From Isoetes taiwanensis (Eukaryota > Streptophyta > Lycopodiopsida > Isoetales > Isoetaceae), in NCBI GenBank assembly GCA_021234155.1, contig JAJEKV010000045.1:2809434-2873433 (forward strand): DNA of 64,000 nucleotides, in the 5' to 3' direction. The number at the start of each line of letters is the position of its first letter. Within the stretch, counting starts at the first letter, position 1. Shown piece after piece: positions 1-11,025 of this stretch. The notes beneath the pieces were generated by a model. It had not been told where the DNA came from. It ran no database searches and was given only the letters and a program-made list of their open reading frames with translations. The position numbers and the translations under genes are program-made.

Positions 1-1335
1 GCACTTAAATGGCCCTTGGATTTGATGGGGGGCATGCATGGGCCATGCATGGGCCATGCACCCCATCCATGAGCAGATTGTAGACACGTGTGAAATCTTG
101 GCCCTTGATTTTTTAAAGGGAAGATGCAAGGAAGGTCCCTTAAAAGGTGCTTTTTGGTGCGATCAATCTTAGCCGTTGGATCAAAGGGAGGAAAAATCCT
201 AACCATTAAATTTTTTTATTAAATTGCAATTTCTTTATTAAAAGAGGTGAGGTGGCACCCTTATTTAATAAAAAGGTAATGAGGTGGCATCAACATTAAT
301 AGGTGGACTTTCTAGGAAGCTTCTTTTTATAATCGACTTCAAAGGCGGATAACTTTGATGATGGGGGTCGGATGAAGGTGAGACCCACACCATTGGATTC
401 CTCCGTCGAGAACTTTCCAATGAGTGGTGCTTTGGCATCGTTCCCTACATGAGTTGGAGCTAATGTGATCGAATACTAAGTTTCTTTTTTGGAAACTTAG
501 AATTTTCTGAGAATCTATCTTGAATTTAAAAGAATCTAGGGGAATCTCCATAGGATTTTAGAGAATTTAAAGGAAGCTCAAAAGAGAATCTTTGGGAATC
601 TATGAGAATCGCAAAGGAATCTTTGAGATTCTATATGAATCTTTATGAAACCTTTGAGAATGTAGAAGAATCTTCATAGAATCTAAGGGGAATCTAGGAG
701 AATCTACATAGAAATATGAGAAATCTAGAGGAATCTTGAGATGATCTTTAGGAGGCTAGGGAACCCCAACAAAATTAGGGAATTTATGGGAATCTCAAGA
801 GAATCATAGAGAATCTAGTAGGATCAAAGTGCATCTTCATAAAATCTTTGAGAATCCTTGAAAATGAAAATAGAATCTAAGGGAATCTACATAGAATCTA
901 AGGGAATCTATATAGAATCTAACAAAATTTAGGAGAATCCACATAGAATTTTGGAGACTCTAGAGGTTTCTTGTGATAAGTTCGAAAATCTAGAGGGATC
1001 TTTATAGAATCTTAAGAATCTAGGGGAAGCTTTGTGGAATCTTAAGGAATCTTTCATTAATAAGTGTGTTTAGTAGGGGAATCTCGATAGAATCTAAGAG
1101 AATCTATATAGAATCTTGGAAAATCTGGGATAATCTTTGAGAATCTAGTTGAATCTTAAGAGAATCTTAAGTAATTTATGGGATTAAGAGTATTTAAGAG
1201 AATCTTCCTTAAATCTTTGAGAATCTAGGATATTTTTTCCTGAATCTTCAAGAATCTAAGTGAACCTTTATAGAATCTTCATTGAATGGCTCAGAATCTA
1301 GCAGAATCTAAGCGCATCTTCATAAACAATTATAT
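1..1335 (+). repeat. Palindrome-arm-type repeat element, cut by window start
   Basis: The first 480 bases match the outer part of the palindrome arm at 57,180-57,700 and, inverted, 61,560-62,040. Shared landmarks are the GGGGGCATGCATGG cluster, a 'gaggtggca' module, the 'aggtggactttct..gaagcttctt' block and the 'ccaatgagtggtgctttggca' block. After this comes the GAATCT-type satellite. The terminal 'cacatgctggggca' motif of this family would lie left of the window. I see no coding sequence; the 70-aa minus ORF at 339-551 lies within the shared repeat. Confidence 0.8.
480..1320 (+). repeat. GAATCT-type degenerate satellite array
   Basis: Degenerate tandem array built from short words such as gaatctagg, gaatctta and agaatcttcatag, always in the same strand sense here. 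The same array type recurs at 32,880-33,540, 43,747-44,345 and through both arms of the palindrome at 57,650-61,560. It is low-complexity structural DNA belonging to the element family and has no coding potential. Confidence 0.85.
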
Positions 1336-1640
1336 TGGGTGCCACAAATGATGTAGAGTCTCAAATGGTGTAGAGATTATGCCACAAATTTTTGGTAGAG
1401 ATTGATCTCGGGTAGTCCATCTGCGATGGGCCGGTCGGGATATTGACACCTCGAATCACCCAAGCAACCCCCTTTTGGTAGAAATTGAGGTGTGTATACG
1501 GGCGTTGAATGTCTTGAGATCGGCGGCCCGGATCTGTGAGGGACCTTTATTTGGGGCTTTTGATGTGGACCGTTAGATCAAAGCAGCCCCCTGTTTTGGG
1601 GCTTTTAATCTCGACCCTTGAAATTGGTGCATTTCATCTC
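1336..1640 (+). repeat. Terminal region of a gene-carrying element (type 2 end)
   Basis: The stretch resembles, in opposite orientation, 49,860-50,095. Both hold a 'cacctc-aat-cacccaagcaccc' block followed by 'attgaggtgt', then 'ttggggcttttgat/aatct' and 'gaccgtt/gacccttgaaa' words. In both places gene-like exons begin just inside. I read it as the upstream end of an element whose cargo runs rightward from about 1.7 kb. The exact end and any target duplication are not visible. Confidence 0.5.
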
Positions 1641-2645
1641 GGCCAGATCCATCTCGGTTTGGGCCGACCCACAACAAAAGCCCCAATTCGATTTCTCCAT
1701 CCGAATTCGACGATGGCGCCCTGTGGCTTTCCTTGGGGTTCGGTCGATTGGGCGGCAGTGGTGATGGAGACCATTTCTTTTGCCCATCCGACCATCGCGT
1801 ATGACCAAGGTCCGGCGGAGCCATGGCGGAAACTCAAACTGAAGCTCAAATCGCCGTTTTTTTTGTTGCAGCCTTTGTTTTGATCGGCATTTAAATGTCC
1901 CCAAAATCGTTCTCTATTTGCCTCATTATAGAAAAATCTACCTTTTGGGGTTAAGTTTCCACCTCCGTGGACGAGATTGGGTGGATTAAGAAATGAAAAA
2001 GCAGGATGGATCATTGCGCATCTCCATATTATCCTTCTAGCCCTGAACTGATTCATTTTGAAAATGCAGGACCTCGTTAAGAAATCCTATGGAAGCTTTT
2101 AAGGTTCATCTTTACTCTTACTTACCGCATCCATTTTTTCCAATTTTTGGTCATGGGCTGACGGGCAAATCCGATGCACAATTCTTCATTCTTACTTTGG
2201 TGGGGGACTAATAATTTACGGGGACAGAAAGGCGGTGTAAAAGCGGTTAGTATAGGCCACAGAAATGATTTTATTGACAAAAGACACGGGGAATACGTTC
2301 AAGGAATCCGCAGTGGAAGTAAGCTCGTGGTTGCGCAGATGCTCGTGGATCCGACAGGGATTTCGGTAATTGCTACTATTCTACATTCTAAATGAAGAGA
2401 TTCATGCCTAGACGAAAAGATTCAAGGCGCTCAGAGCATAGCTGCCAAGCTTACCCCATCTATTTTTACGGTCTGTATTTTTGTTGTTTGCATTTCGTTT
2501 TATTAGCTTGACACTCGATTCTCGTTTAGAACCTTGCCCCTATTTCGATGCATTGTGTGCAGCTATAGCGGGGCTGCTAGACCCAGTGCCACGGTGGAGC
2601 TGCTTTCTTTAAACTTCAGAAATATCAAGATTTACAATTTGCAGG
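1641..2645 (+). other. Gene-like region, no recognised product
   Basis: Short open frames at 1,536-1,883 (plus), 1,605-2,056 (minus) and 2,174-2,395 (plus) overlap one another. None carries a domain I recognise. The region is richer in G+C than the surrounding DNA, as expected for a 5' exon or promoter just inside an element end. I do not assign a gene. Confidence 0.3.
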
Positions 2646-2984
2646 GTGATCTTTGAGCTGGGGCGGTATTCTAAACCACCTTTAAGGTTAGTATCTCCTT
2701 TTATTAACTTTATATTTCGTTTCTTAGAGCGATATCCGCTTTACAGGAAGGATCCGTGTGGTCGATCTGCTTATTTGAACTTTGTCGCCCTTAAGAAGAT
2801 AGCTGAGATTTTTGGCATCGGTGGATTTGATGATCCGTTGCAGTTTGTACTAGGAATAGAAGCTGGCATGATGCTGCAACAAAACATCTTTCACATGGTT
2901 AGGCCTGATGGTATTTTTATTTCAAAGAAAGGAAATTGTCCTCAAAACATGGTGTCTTTTCTCAAGTGTGAGTTAACCCAATAG
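2646..2984 (+). CDS. Unrecognised exon-like open frame
   Basis: A 112-codon open frame. A pyrimidine-rich stretch ending in 'tttacag' at 2,741-2,746 looks like a 3' splice site. The following residues, including AYLNFVALKKIAEIFGIGGF, have ordinary protein composition, unlike the low-complexity frames around them. The true exon may therefore start at 2,747 and not at the ATG. I do not recognise a family, no catalytic motif is visible and no partner exon can be joined with confidence. It may be a captured gene fragment, like the HAD and ABCC pieces elsewhere in the window. Confidence 0.25.
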   Translation: MIFELGRYSKPPLRLVSPFINFIFRFLERYPLYRKDPCGRSAYLNFVALKKIAEIFGIGGFDDPLQFVLGIEAGMMLQQNIFHMVRPDGIFISKKGNCPQNMVSFLKCELTQ

Positions 2985-3291
2985 CATTTGTGAGGGTTTG
3001 TTGAAATTTCTATTTTGTAACATTACTTACCATTTATTAGATACTGATTTATATCGTCTTTTTGTACTGGCATGATCAGATGAATTCGTTACATGCTCTT
3101 ATGAGAGTTCTTGGTGGTTGGGAGTGTTGACTATGAAACACTAGATGGTCAATAAATTTTAAAGTCAAGTTCGAGAGACTTTCAGGTATCAAATATCTTA
3201 TTTTTTTGCACAAAAAGTTCTGGAGGCTGGTGAATTGACTGTTTGCATTATGCAGATTGCCCCAAAAACTATTGCGTCATCTGTGTCATGT

Positions 3292-4235
3292 ATTTAGAGT
3301 AGTTACTGGGACAAGAGCTTTTGGAGTTACCTCCATGTTTGTGCTGCTGTAGAATTAGAACAGGAAATGTATTTTGCCATATTTGACATATATACAATAG
3401 GAATTTGAAAGATGTGTGCCTAGACTTATTTGTAGAGCTTCCCTCAAGCTTTCCAATGGATACTCTTGCTTGGGAAATGGATCTTGCATTTGCAAGTTAT
3501 GCCCAAGTATCTACTAGCTGGTGCACATGGCCGTCTCAGTTGTTGGAGATTTTAAATAGGAGGTAATGTACTATTTGTCATTCATTTTAATGTATATCCC
3601 TGTGTATTCCTGTGTTATGCATGTAATTTAGAGTAGTTACTCGGGCAATAGACCTTTCTTCTTGGAGTCAACCTCCATGTTTGTACTCCATTTGTAGAAT
3701 TAGAACAAATGTATTTTGCCATATTTGGCATATCTGAGTGGGAATTTGAAAGATGTGTGCCTAGACTTATTTTAGAGCTTCCCTTAAGCTTTTTTTAATG
3801 GATGCTATTGCTTCAGAAATGGATCTTGCATTTTGCAAGTTATGCGAAATATCTTCTAGCTGGTGCACATATAACATGTTGAACATGGCCGTCTCGGTTG
3901 TTGGAGATTTAAAAAGGAGGTAATGAACTATTTGCCATTCATTTTTAATTTCATTTTAATGTATATCTACGTGTTATGTACTTGAAGTAGTTACTAGAAC
4001 AAAGAGAGCCTTCTTTTTGGAGTTACTTCCATATTTGTGCTATAAATTAGAATTAGAATTAGAATTAGAATAGCAAATGTATTTTGCTATATTTGACATA
4101 TATACAATAGGAATTTGGAAGATGCATGCCTAGACTTATTTTTAGAGCTTCCCTTAAGCTTTCCAATGAATACTCTTACTTGAGAAATGGATCTTGCATT
4201 TGCAAGTTATACCCAAATGTGCGCTAGCGTGTAGA
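3292..4235 (+). repeat. Three tandem copies of a ~340-bp unit
   Basis: Imperfect direct repeats start near 3,292 ('tttagagtagttact'), 3,628 and 3,976. Each runs through 'gtattttgccatatttgacatat', 'gtgcctagacttatttgtagagcttccc' and 'gaaatggatcttgcatttgcaagttatg'. In the first copy one frame is open across about 45 codons (including LPSSFPMDTLAWEMDLAFAS); in copies 2 and 3 it is broken. This may be a decayed exon amplified in tandem. Confidence 0.8.
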
Positions 4236-6259
4236 TGCCATACAAAAATGGCAGCAAGCAATTGATGCTAACAAAGCAATTCCTATTCTCACAGGGTATT
4301 CGTTGCCTTAGGTCTCTATTAGTAAAAGGTATTAGCAAGCGAGTTTGCATTTATGTTCGTGCTAAATCTGAACCAGCACAAGAAATATTAATCCCTCATA
4401 ATTCTTTTTAGGTGTTGGTTTCTTTATGCTATGTATAGAACAGCTTATCCTATTTTATTGTGTTCTATGTCTGTCAAAAATTGGATATGAGCTTTTGCCA
4501 AACATTTATGTTGCTCTTATGTAGGCTTAGGGGCATCAAGAAAATGAAGTGGGAGCCTAAGTTTTACTCTTAATCATCATATCGTTATTAGTATGTATGA
4601 ACATGTGAAGGATCATTACACATGCGCTTCGGAGGATTGAATGACCATATAACTTATCTATTACATTGCCTTTGGGGGCGTGCAGACATGAAAAAGACAT
4701 GTTGCTCCTGGTGTGCTTATATTTTGGAGCTTGTGGTTGTTAAACATGATGCAGCACATGTTTATAGGTGTTCACATCAATTTCATTAGTATTCAAGTAT
4801 CTAAGGAAATTTCTTATTGAAGATATTGAGCTTGTGTAAAGGTATACCATGCCATTTCTTGGTTTGTTGGCGACTTAATAATAAGATTCTACCCATTGTA
4901 AGTGAAAGCTTTGTGAGAATCTAATTTCATATTCTTACTTTGCAGTTTAGAAAATTTTGATCTTTTCTTATTCGTTGCAAGGGAACACACAAGATGGCAT
5001 GCATATATCTAAGCACATATCTAAGCTATACGTGTATATTTGTTTGATTGCAGACATGGATGGCCAGATTGCATCATTTTTGAAGTCCCTGGTTGTGGAA
5101 GAAGTTTTGGAAGGTTAACTCTCTCTCCTTCGTTCATACAATGGTGCAGCCTACTGCCTATTTACAAATAGGTTTTATATGATCAAAATGCTAGTTTCAA
5201 TTTCAATTATGCATGTCGACATGCACACATGTGGTGAGTGCATGCTTATGTGGCTGTGGTGAGTGCATGCTTATGTGGCTGGGAACAATTTGATTGAGCT
5301 TTGTTCGCAAATAATGCTGAACACAACCATCGGCCAGTTTGTAATGAACAAATGATGTGAAGGAGATCAAGTTGTGTCCCATTTTTCAGACCAAGGATGC
5401 ATTGTTAATGTTACGTGTCAGTTTGGCAATTATGCAAGGTATTATGGTTACCAGGATTGAAAGTTCTTTTTGCATCTAATTTAGTCCCTTGGGTTGTCTA
5501 ATAATAGCTTCTTTGGTGGTACTGCATCGATGCGACAATTGAAGAAACGTCACGGAGAAGCATCTCATGGAGGTAGCAAACTATTTATGGTTGGTTAAAG
5601 CGATAAACTGGTTAACATCTTTGTTTTTCTGAGGAGGCACCTCAGGGGACAAGGGTCAAAGTGCTTGCAAGTGGGAATGCAACATAGATTCAAGGTTATT
5701 TGGTCTCTACTGCTTGGCCGGCTGCTTTGTAGAATGTTTAAAGTCAGAGAATAAAATTGAATTTGGCGCGCATAGGGGACAACGATGATTTATCGGTATA
5801 ATTCGTTAAAGCAAAGAACTTAACCCTTCCTAATGTACTTGGATATCTTATATTTTCAAATTCGGATGGAGGCGTATTCTTGCTTCATTGGGATCTTTTA
5901 AACCAAATGTGGTTCTAAAGCGAGTAAGGAAGGTTTGGCATTTAGGTTGGGCTCTTTTTTTCTCCTTGTAACTCTAATGTTTTTGTTGAATGCAGATTTG
6001 AGGTGCATGGGCCATCATATATGTACAAAGGAAATGCCCCACGAATTTTATTGATTGTGCACAATATTTTTAGATTCGTTAATTTATTCTTTGCTTCCAT
6101 AGCCTTATGGCAAGTAGCAACCTGTACCATATCAATGAGCTCTATGTCTACGGTTGATTGGTGATTATACATGAAATTAGAAATCCAAAACGTCATGAAT
6201 CATGATTAGGAGGGTCAAATTTTTGTAGGACTACTTGCCTCCAATTAAAACAAAAATTA
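4236..6259. other. AT-rich spacer, no supported gene
   Basis: No long open frame and no recognised domain. An exon-like snippet, 'gacatggatggccagattgcatc...gttttggaag', lies at 5,053-5,115 after a 'tgattgcag' acceptor-like site and before 'gttaac'. It is too short to assign. A direct duplication of 'gtggtgagtgcatgcttatgtggctg' lies at 5,230-5,282. Confidence 0.4.
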
Positions 6260-6580
6260 AAGTTGTTTAGTTCATTGTTGCATATGCGTTTTGCCAATGC
6301 GGATCCCGAACGGATAATGAATTTAATGCCAAAATTTGGGCAACCACGGTTCACTTTATCTTTCTTAATAACATGGTCACAACCCCTTGATTTTTGTATA
6401 GTGCATGGTACATTTTTGTTGTCTTTGAAGTTGAATGTGTCCGCGAATATTTCTGATTTTATTGTGTTGAAGTTCCATGCTTTTTTACTCGAGCAGTGGA
6501 GATATTCCTTTGTAAAACAAGCCAAAAGTTGATTGTGGACCGATTTGACTGTGTCTAAATCGATATATTGCAACAAACTT
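6260..6580 (+). repeat. Block shared with the HAD-carrying element
   Basis: Contains 'cactttatctttcttaataacatggtca', a 'gagcagtggagatattcc' word and 'aaaagttgattgtggacc'. These recur in the same order and orientation, with different spacing, at 31,470-31,590. The two gene-carrying elements therefore share internal sequence. The open frames of 127 aa (minus, 6,193-6,576) and 89 aa (plus) over this block show no recognisable domain. Confidence 0.6.
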
Positions 6581-7264
6581 TATATTGCAACAAAAATAAA
6601 ATTTTTATTTGTTATATAAGAGCTATAACTCATCAATTCTTTTTGCATTGAATGTTTTTAAGTCTTGAAGATTTCGGTGATGGCATTTCTCCTTCGGCCA
6701 AGCATTCCATTTTGTCCGGCAACTATGGGGCTTGGCGATGGCGGTATTTTAAGCTATCAATTATGGATGCATGGGGTACATTAGGAACTTATGCATCTTG
6801 GGAATACATGGGCAATGTTACACTTTTGATAGGAAGCGCTAAGCTAAAATCTTGCAATTATGGCAGGTAATAGTTGGTGGTTCTCACATTATAACGACTC
6901 TTTATTTCTAAATTCAATACCCCATTAGCCCAAGATGAAACCCACTGACTACCTTGGTTTTCTAATACAATGGCGCCCCTTTTTTTTGTGTGTCCATGCC
7001 CCTCTAGCCTAAGATGAAAGAAAATAACCACCTCGGCGCCTTTGGCCTAAGACCCTTTAGTATAATGGCGTGTATAGTGACCACTTTGGTGCCTTTACTT
7101 CTGGTGTTATGAATGAACTCCTATGGAAATTAATGCTATTATGCATTTATGTTTAAATATGTAAGTCCTAGATGTTGAATAAGAATTCTAAAAATGAACC
7201 TTTCGAACTTTATCAGGGTAAAGGTGCATTACGCATTTTCATGTTTGGCAAAATTTGCAATCAT
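6581..7264. other. Spacer, no supported gene
   Basis: No recognised domain. Two alternating short words ('cctaagatgaaa', 'taatggcg') repeat loosely between 6,925 and 7,070. An open frame at 6,652-6,870 has no family I recognise. Confidence 0.3.
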
Positions 7265-7365
7265 TGCATTATATCAAAGTTAGATTGCCTCTTAATAATT
7301 TATGTACATTTATCCCTCTACAGTGATTTATCCCTAGTGTTGTGGCTCTTTCGAGAGCTGTTGGA
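7265..7365 (+). repeat. Direct repeat of 9,455-9,535
   Basis: 'agttagattgcctc-taataatttatgtac' followed by 'atttatccctctaca' and 'ttatccctagtgttgtggct' recurs at 9,455-9,535 with few changes. The intervening 2.1 kb is therefore bracketed by direct repeats about 80 bp long. Confidence 0.75.
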
Positions 7366-7559
7366 TAGGCATATTCACCCCTTATTCCTTAATCTACACC
7401 GTACACAAAGTTCCTCGTTTGTGGGGTATGGATGTATAGAATTTGTTATACTGTGTAACAAGATTTGTAAAATACTATAAGATTTCACTCAATATACTAT
7501 ATGGTGTTGATTTTGTACGTATTACAGGGGCTCTCGCTGCCCTACGTCACCCCCCGTGT

Positions 7560-8640
7560 GAATATGCACCCAAACAAAAGGGGGTTTAAGGGGGGATTTA
7601 ATTTTAAACATGTCTAATGTAATGGTTTGTGTTAATTAACGTTAATAGTAGTTATGTTGGTTGTTATATTACAAAAATTTTTTGGCCCTTCGGGCCACAA
7701 AAGGAACAAACATAAATAAACTCTGAGGTAAAAAATAAAATAAAAATAAAAATGGAATAAAAGTACAAAATGATTGATGTGTTATTGCTCCAAATTTAGA
7801 TTTTGAGCTTGAGACTCCGAATACCCTACTTTGATTAATGGAGGTACTAAAAATCTTGCTAATCAATGCTTTTAAGATGTTTGGAGAAGATATGGTAGAC
7901 AGAGCGGTGTTAAAAGCAGTGGATTATTTGGCTGGAGGACATATCCTTTACCAATACCATGTACCTAAGAACATAACATCAGATCCCTGAATACATTTGA
8001 ACTTTGAACTTTTCAACATTTGAAATGTCAACAATGTTTTTCTAGAAACATTGTACCACTGTCTCAACCTTTCTCCAGAAACTTTGAAATTTCTTTGTGT
8101 TCCATTCCCAGCAAGACAAATAGGATAAAGAAAACCAATATATTTCTTCGTCCTAATCTCTAGTGCCATACTTGACGATCACTTTCTGAGGGATATGTAA
8201 AATTATTTAGAAACATATGATACAACTGGGCACATTTGGGACTACTATACATGTTGCTTTTCCATGCGGTATAGATTGAAACCAAACCTATGGTTCCTCT
8301 ATATATTAAGCTTGGGCACGCAAATGCGGGCTAACCTATTAATGAAGGCACGAACAACCTCCACAATAGGAGCGACACATGGGACAATTTGACCCATCTT
8401 GGAGAAGTTTATTAAGCACTTTGACCATGTGCACATGTGCCCACATCTGTTAAATCCAAAATCTGATTATTATTTGGTGCTTCAAGATTCTAAATAATCT
8501 GCTTAAATTCTTTAAGAGATGTTTTGAATACCTGTACAAGAGAGAATCAATGTTCTTATCGCAACATCCACAACAAATTCCCTTTCTAACAGGGTGCCCA
8601 TTTTGATCCATCAATCGCCACCTCGGGTACAACTCTGAGT
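7560..8640. other. Spacer with a short GGCCC hairpin
   Basis: Contains a perfect GGCCC-TTC-GGGCC hairpin at 7,684-7,696 next to a T run. Upstream, near 7,570-7,600, lies a purine run ('aaaagggggtttaagggggg') that resembles a polypurine tract, but I could not find flanking LTRs. The rest shows no supported gene. Confidence 0.4.
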
Positions 8641-9179
8641 TCAAAATCCGGTGGTAACCGAAAGGAGGCGAGCAATGAAACAAAAAACACGGACCTTTTC
8701 AGCGTACATTTGTTGAAGGGCATACGAAACCTCGACATATAGGCGTTGAAGCTCCATTTGCATCTCTACCATCTTTTGTAGATCACCTAATCCTTGTTGG
8801 AGTTTTACAACATACGCTCTCAATTCAGCGGGCACCATCGGACGATCTCATTCTTTACGGGTAATGGCCACATTGATTCTTAAATCAGCCATGGCTGCTG
8901 TCGATTGTGGCATTTTCCTCCTCTGTCCCATGTCCCAAAGCTCCACTCCGTCGGGCCGGGTGCGTTAAAAGCGGGATGAGGGGACGGGCGTCTCCGGCGC
9001 CATCGGAAAGGAAAGAGGGCATCGCCCAACCAAGCAGCGGATTTAGCCATAGCCCTCTTTGTGGGAAAAAAACCCTTAAAGCTAACCTTCGGCTGAAGAA
9101 TCAGAAGTCGGATTTGCCTCAGTTGCTTCCGAATCAAAGGATACGATAACCCTAGAAAAGAAGAGCTCGATATCTGCAT
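8641..9179 (-). other. Candidate 5' exons of an unrecognised minus-strand gene
   Basis: The frame at 8,880-9,179 (99 codons) is relatively GC-rich and Arg/Ser/Pro-rich, like a plant organelle-targeting leader. The next frame inward at 8,641-8,838 holds a predicted helical segment (YVVKLQQGLGDLQKMVEMQM) with coiled-coil character. An element-terminus-like sequence lies just outside at 9,190-9,370, as at the other gene-carrying elements in the window. No domain is recognised, and splicing between the two frames is my inference. Confidence 0.25.
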
Positions 9180-10210
9180 GCTAACCTTGAAAATCCGTCT
9201 AAAAATGGTGCATTCGAAAAGGGCTTCTATTGTAAACCCTTGGATTAAAAACTCTTAGGGTCAATCTTGGCCATTAAGATGGGTAAGGGGAGCAAAAACC
9301 ATTAAGAATGTGGAACTAAAACATGAGAATACCGCGCGCACTCTAGATATACTGATCAGTACATCTCGTGGAATACGCTCTTAAAATCATATGAAAACCA
9401 TATTAAAAAGTGTACAAAAATACAAAAGAAACCCCCTGTTATTATGCTACATATTCCAAGTTAGATTGCCTCCTAATAATTTATGTACATTTATCCCTCT
9501 ACAATAATTTATCCCTAGTGTTGTGGCTTTTTCGTACCAATAATGTTCTACCTCCTCTTCTCGACCTTCACAACATCACCATATTGATCGGTGTTTCGAC
9601 AAGCTCACCCTACTAATTTTCACAAACAATCCCAAGCCATTACAATATATGATTAACACATCATCACTAATGTTGTATCCTCTAGACTCATTGAGGTTAA
9701 GGAATACAAATCCAAGTTATATCTCAACACTTGGTATAGTTTTTCACTCGTCACATTCATCAAAAATGCCTAAACTCTAAAATCTAAGATGTAAGTTTAT
9801 CAAGGATATTTGTAAACATGTAACTTACCCACAATTCATGTGGTCATTGGTCTTCCTATCTTAATGCCACTTTCCCTAAGAATACTATCTATCTCTCCTA
9901 AGGATTGTTTGTTTCACGACCATTTAATACAATAATCGTTACTTTTTCAATATCCTAGCTTTGACAATCTCACACTCAGTATTTATGAACATCAAACCTT
10001 ACAGGTTCCATTCTAGCCACCCAAAATTGTCTATCATGCATTTGTTCTCTTCTGCTTCATTTTGAATGAGGGGCATTTGGTCTTGGCCTTCATCACTATA
10101 TGTTAAAGGAAATACTTACATTTTTGCAATCACAAGCTATGGGCATAAAATTTGAAGGAAGTGGTTGTTGTATGTAAGATGCCATCCTCTATCAATGCAA
10201 TGAACATGTT
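9180..10210. other. Element end and AT-rich flank
   Basis: 9,190-9,370 carries 'gggtcaatcttggccattaag'-type words typical of element ends in this window, in inverted orientation. 9,371-10,210 shows no gene apart from the direct repeat copy at 9,455-9,535. Confidence 0.4.
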
Positions 10211-10226
10211 AAAGTAAGAGCTCTTT
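10211..10226. repeat. Left copy of a 16-bp target-site duplication
   Basis: AAAGTAAGAGCTCTTT here is identical to 23,714-23,729. At the right copy it follows directly on a 33-nt A run. Left of the left copy and right of the right copy the sequences differ. This is the pattern expected of a target-site duplication around a polyadenylated retroposon. The first three A bases are ambiguous with the tail, so 13-16 bp are duplicated. Confidence 0.75.
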
Positions 10227-10572
10227 GTGTCGAGCAGCGGATCGTAGAGAGAAGGTTGGCGATGGCGACTCTTTGGATCAGTGTGGCAGGCTTTTCTACA
10301 AAAACATGACTCTTTATCTGGTATATTTTCTGTTATTTGTGAGAGTCTTTGTGCTTAATTTTACCAAGCCATAAGAGGGCTATCTGATTTGCTAAAATAT
10401 TTCCAACCTAACTCTTAAGGAGTTCTGAATAAGCATAGCTTATGGGAAGCGAAGATGTTGAGGTATGCTCCTGTAGTAACTTCCCATATTGTTGATGCAT
10501 GTACTGTTTTATCTGATAATATAAAAATGGCACCTTCATGGTGTCACCTTGCCTTCAAAAAAAAAAAAAAAA
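10227..10572 (+). mobile_element. Short polyadenylated retroposon
   Basis: About 331 bp without visible introns, starting right after the target-site duplication and ending in an A run at 10,558-10,572. The start is G+C-rich ('gtcgagcagcggatcg') and carries an ATG at 10,262 with only 15 codons. The end carries 'ggcaccttcatggtgtcacc' just before the A run, similar in style to a LINE or SINE tail. It could also be a processed pseudogene of a short mRNA. The matching right-hand duplication lies 13.1 kb away at 23,714, beyond further A runs, so I infer that later elements inserted into its poly(A) tail. Confidence 0.6.
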
Positions 10573-10650
10573 ACCTTTAAGTCCGTTGACACAGACTTTT
10601 ATCATTCAATGGACTTTATGCAAAGACCATTTTCAGATACAATTGGCAGC

Positions 10651-10682
10651 CTTAGGTTAGAACAGGTGCCAACTAACCTAAG
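10651..10682 (-). ncRNA. Module 3 hairpin, unit C
   Basis: A perfect 10-bp stem, CTTAGGTTAG with CTAACCTAAG, around a 12-nt loop containing AGGTGCC. The equivalent hairpins at 12,954, 17,146 and 20,728 have different stem bases but keep pairing, and all have a GGTG word in the loop. In each case it lies 70-110 nt inside the A-run end of the unit. Confidence 0.6.
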
Positions 10683-10930
10683 CCTTAATCTGGTTACAAA
10701 ATATCAAAAATTTAATTCCATTAAATACTTTGAAAAGAAGTACACTAATCATTTCTAGGTCTTTATACCCAAGACCACAAACTGTATTGCCATTTGAGAA
10801 TAAAAAAGTATACGTTCAAAGTGATATCTGATGTTGAAACCATGTTGAAAGTTGATCTTGAATCATCCTTAGCTTCCATGTCATGTAGACAAATAAAATA
10901 TTGTATTTCTCACAACTTCAAAACAAAGAG

Positions 10931-11025
10931 CAAGAAGTTCGGTTACCTGCAGTAGAACCAGAGGACAGTTAGCCAAAGAATGGGTAAAAGCCTAAGCTAC
11001 TAACAGGTAAGCTGTGAACTTCTTG
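10931..11025 (-). ncRNA. Splice-site stem module (module 2), family C copy
   Basis: Outer stem 10,931-10,940 with 11,016-11,025: ten perfect pairs, CAAGAAGTTC with GAACTTCTTG. Inner stem 10,943-10,949 with 11,004-11,010: seven pairs, TTACCTG with CAGGTAA. Read on the minus strand the apical part holds GCTAAC, whose branch-like A is about 22 nt before CTGCAG|GTAAC, and that AG|GT lies inside the inner stem. The pairing is seen directly; that it is an RNA and that the site is used are inferred. Confidence 0.7.
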
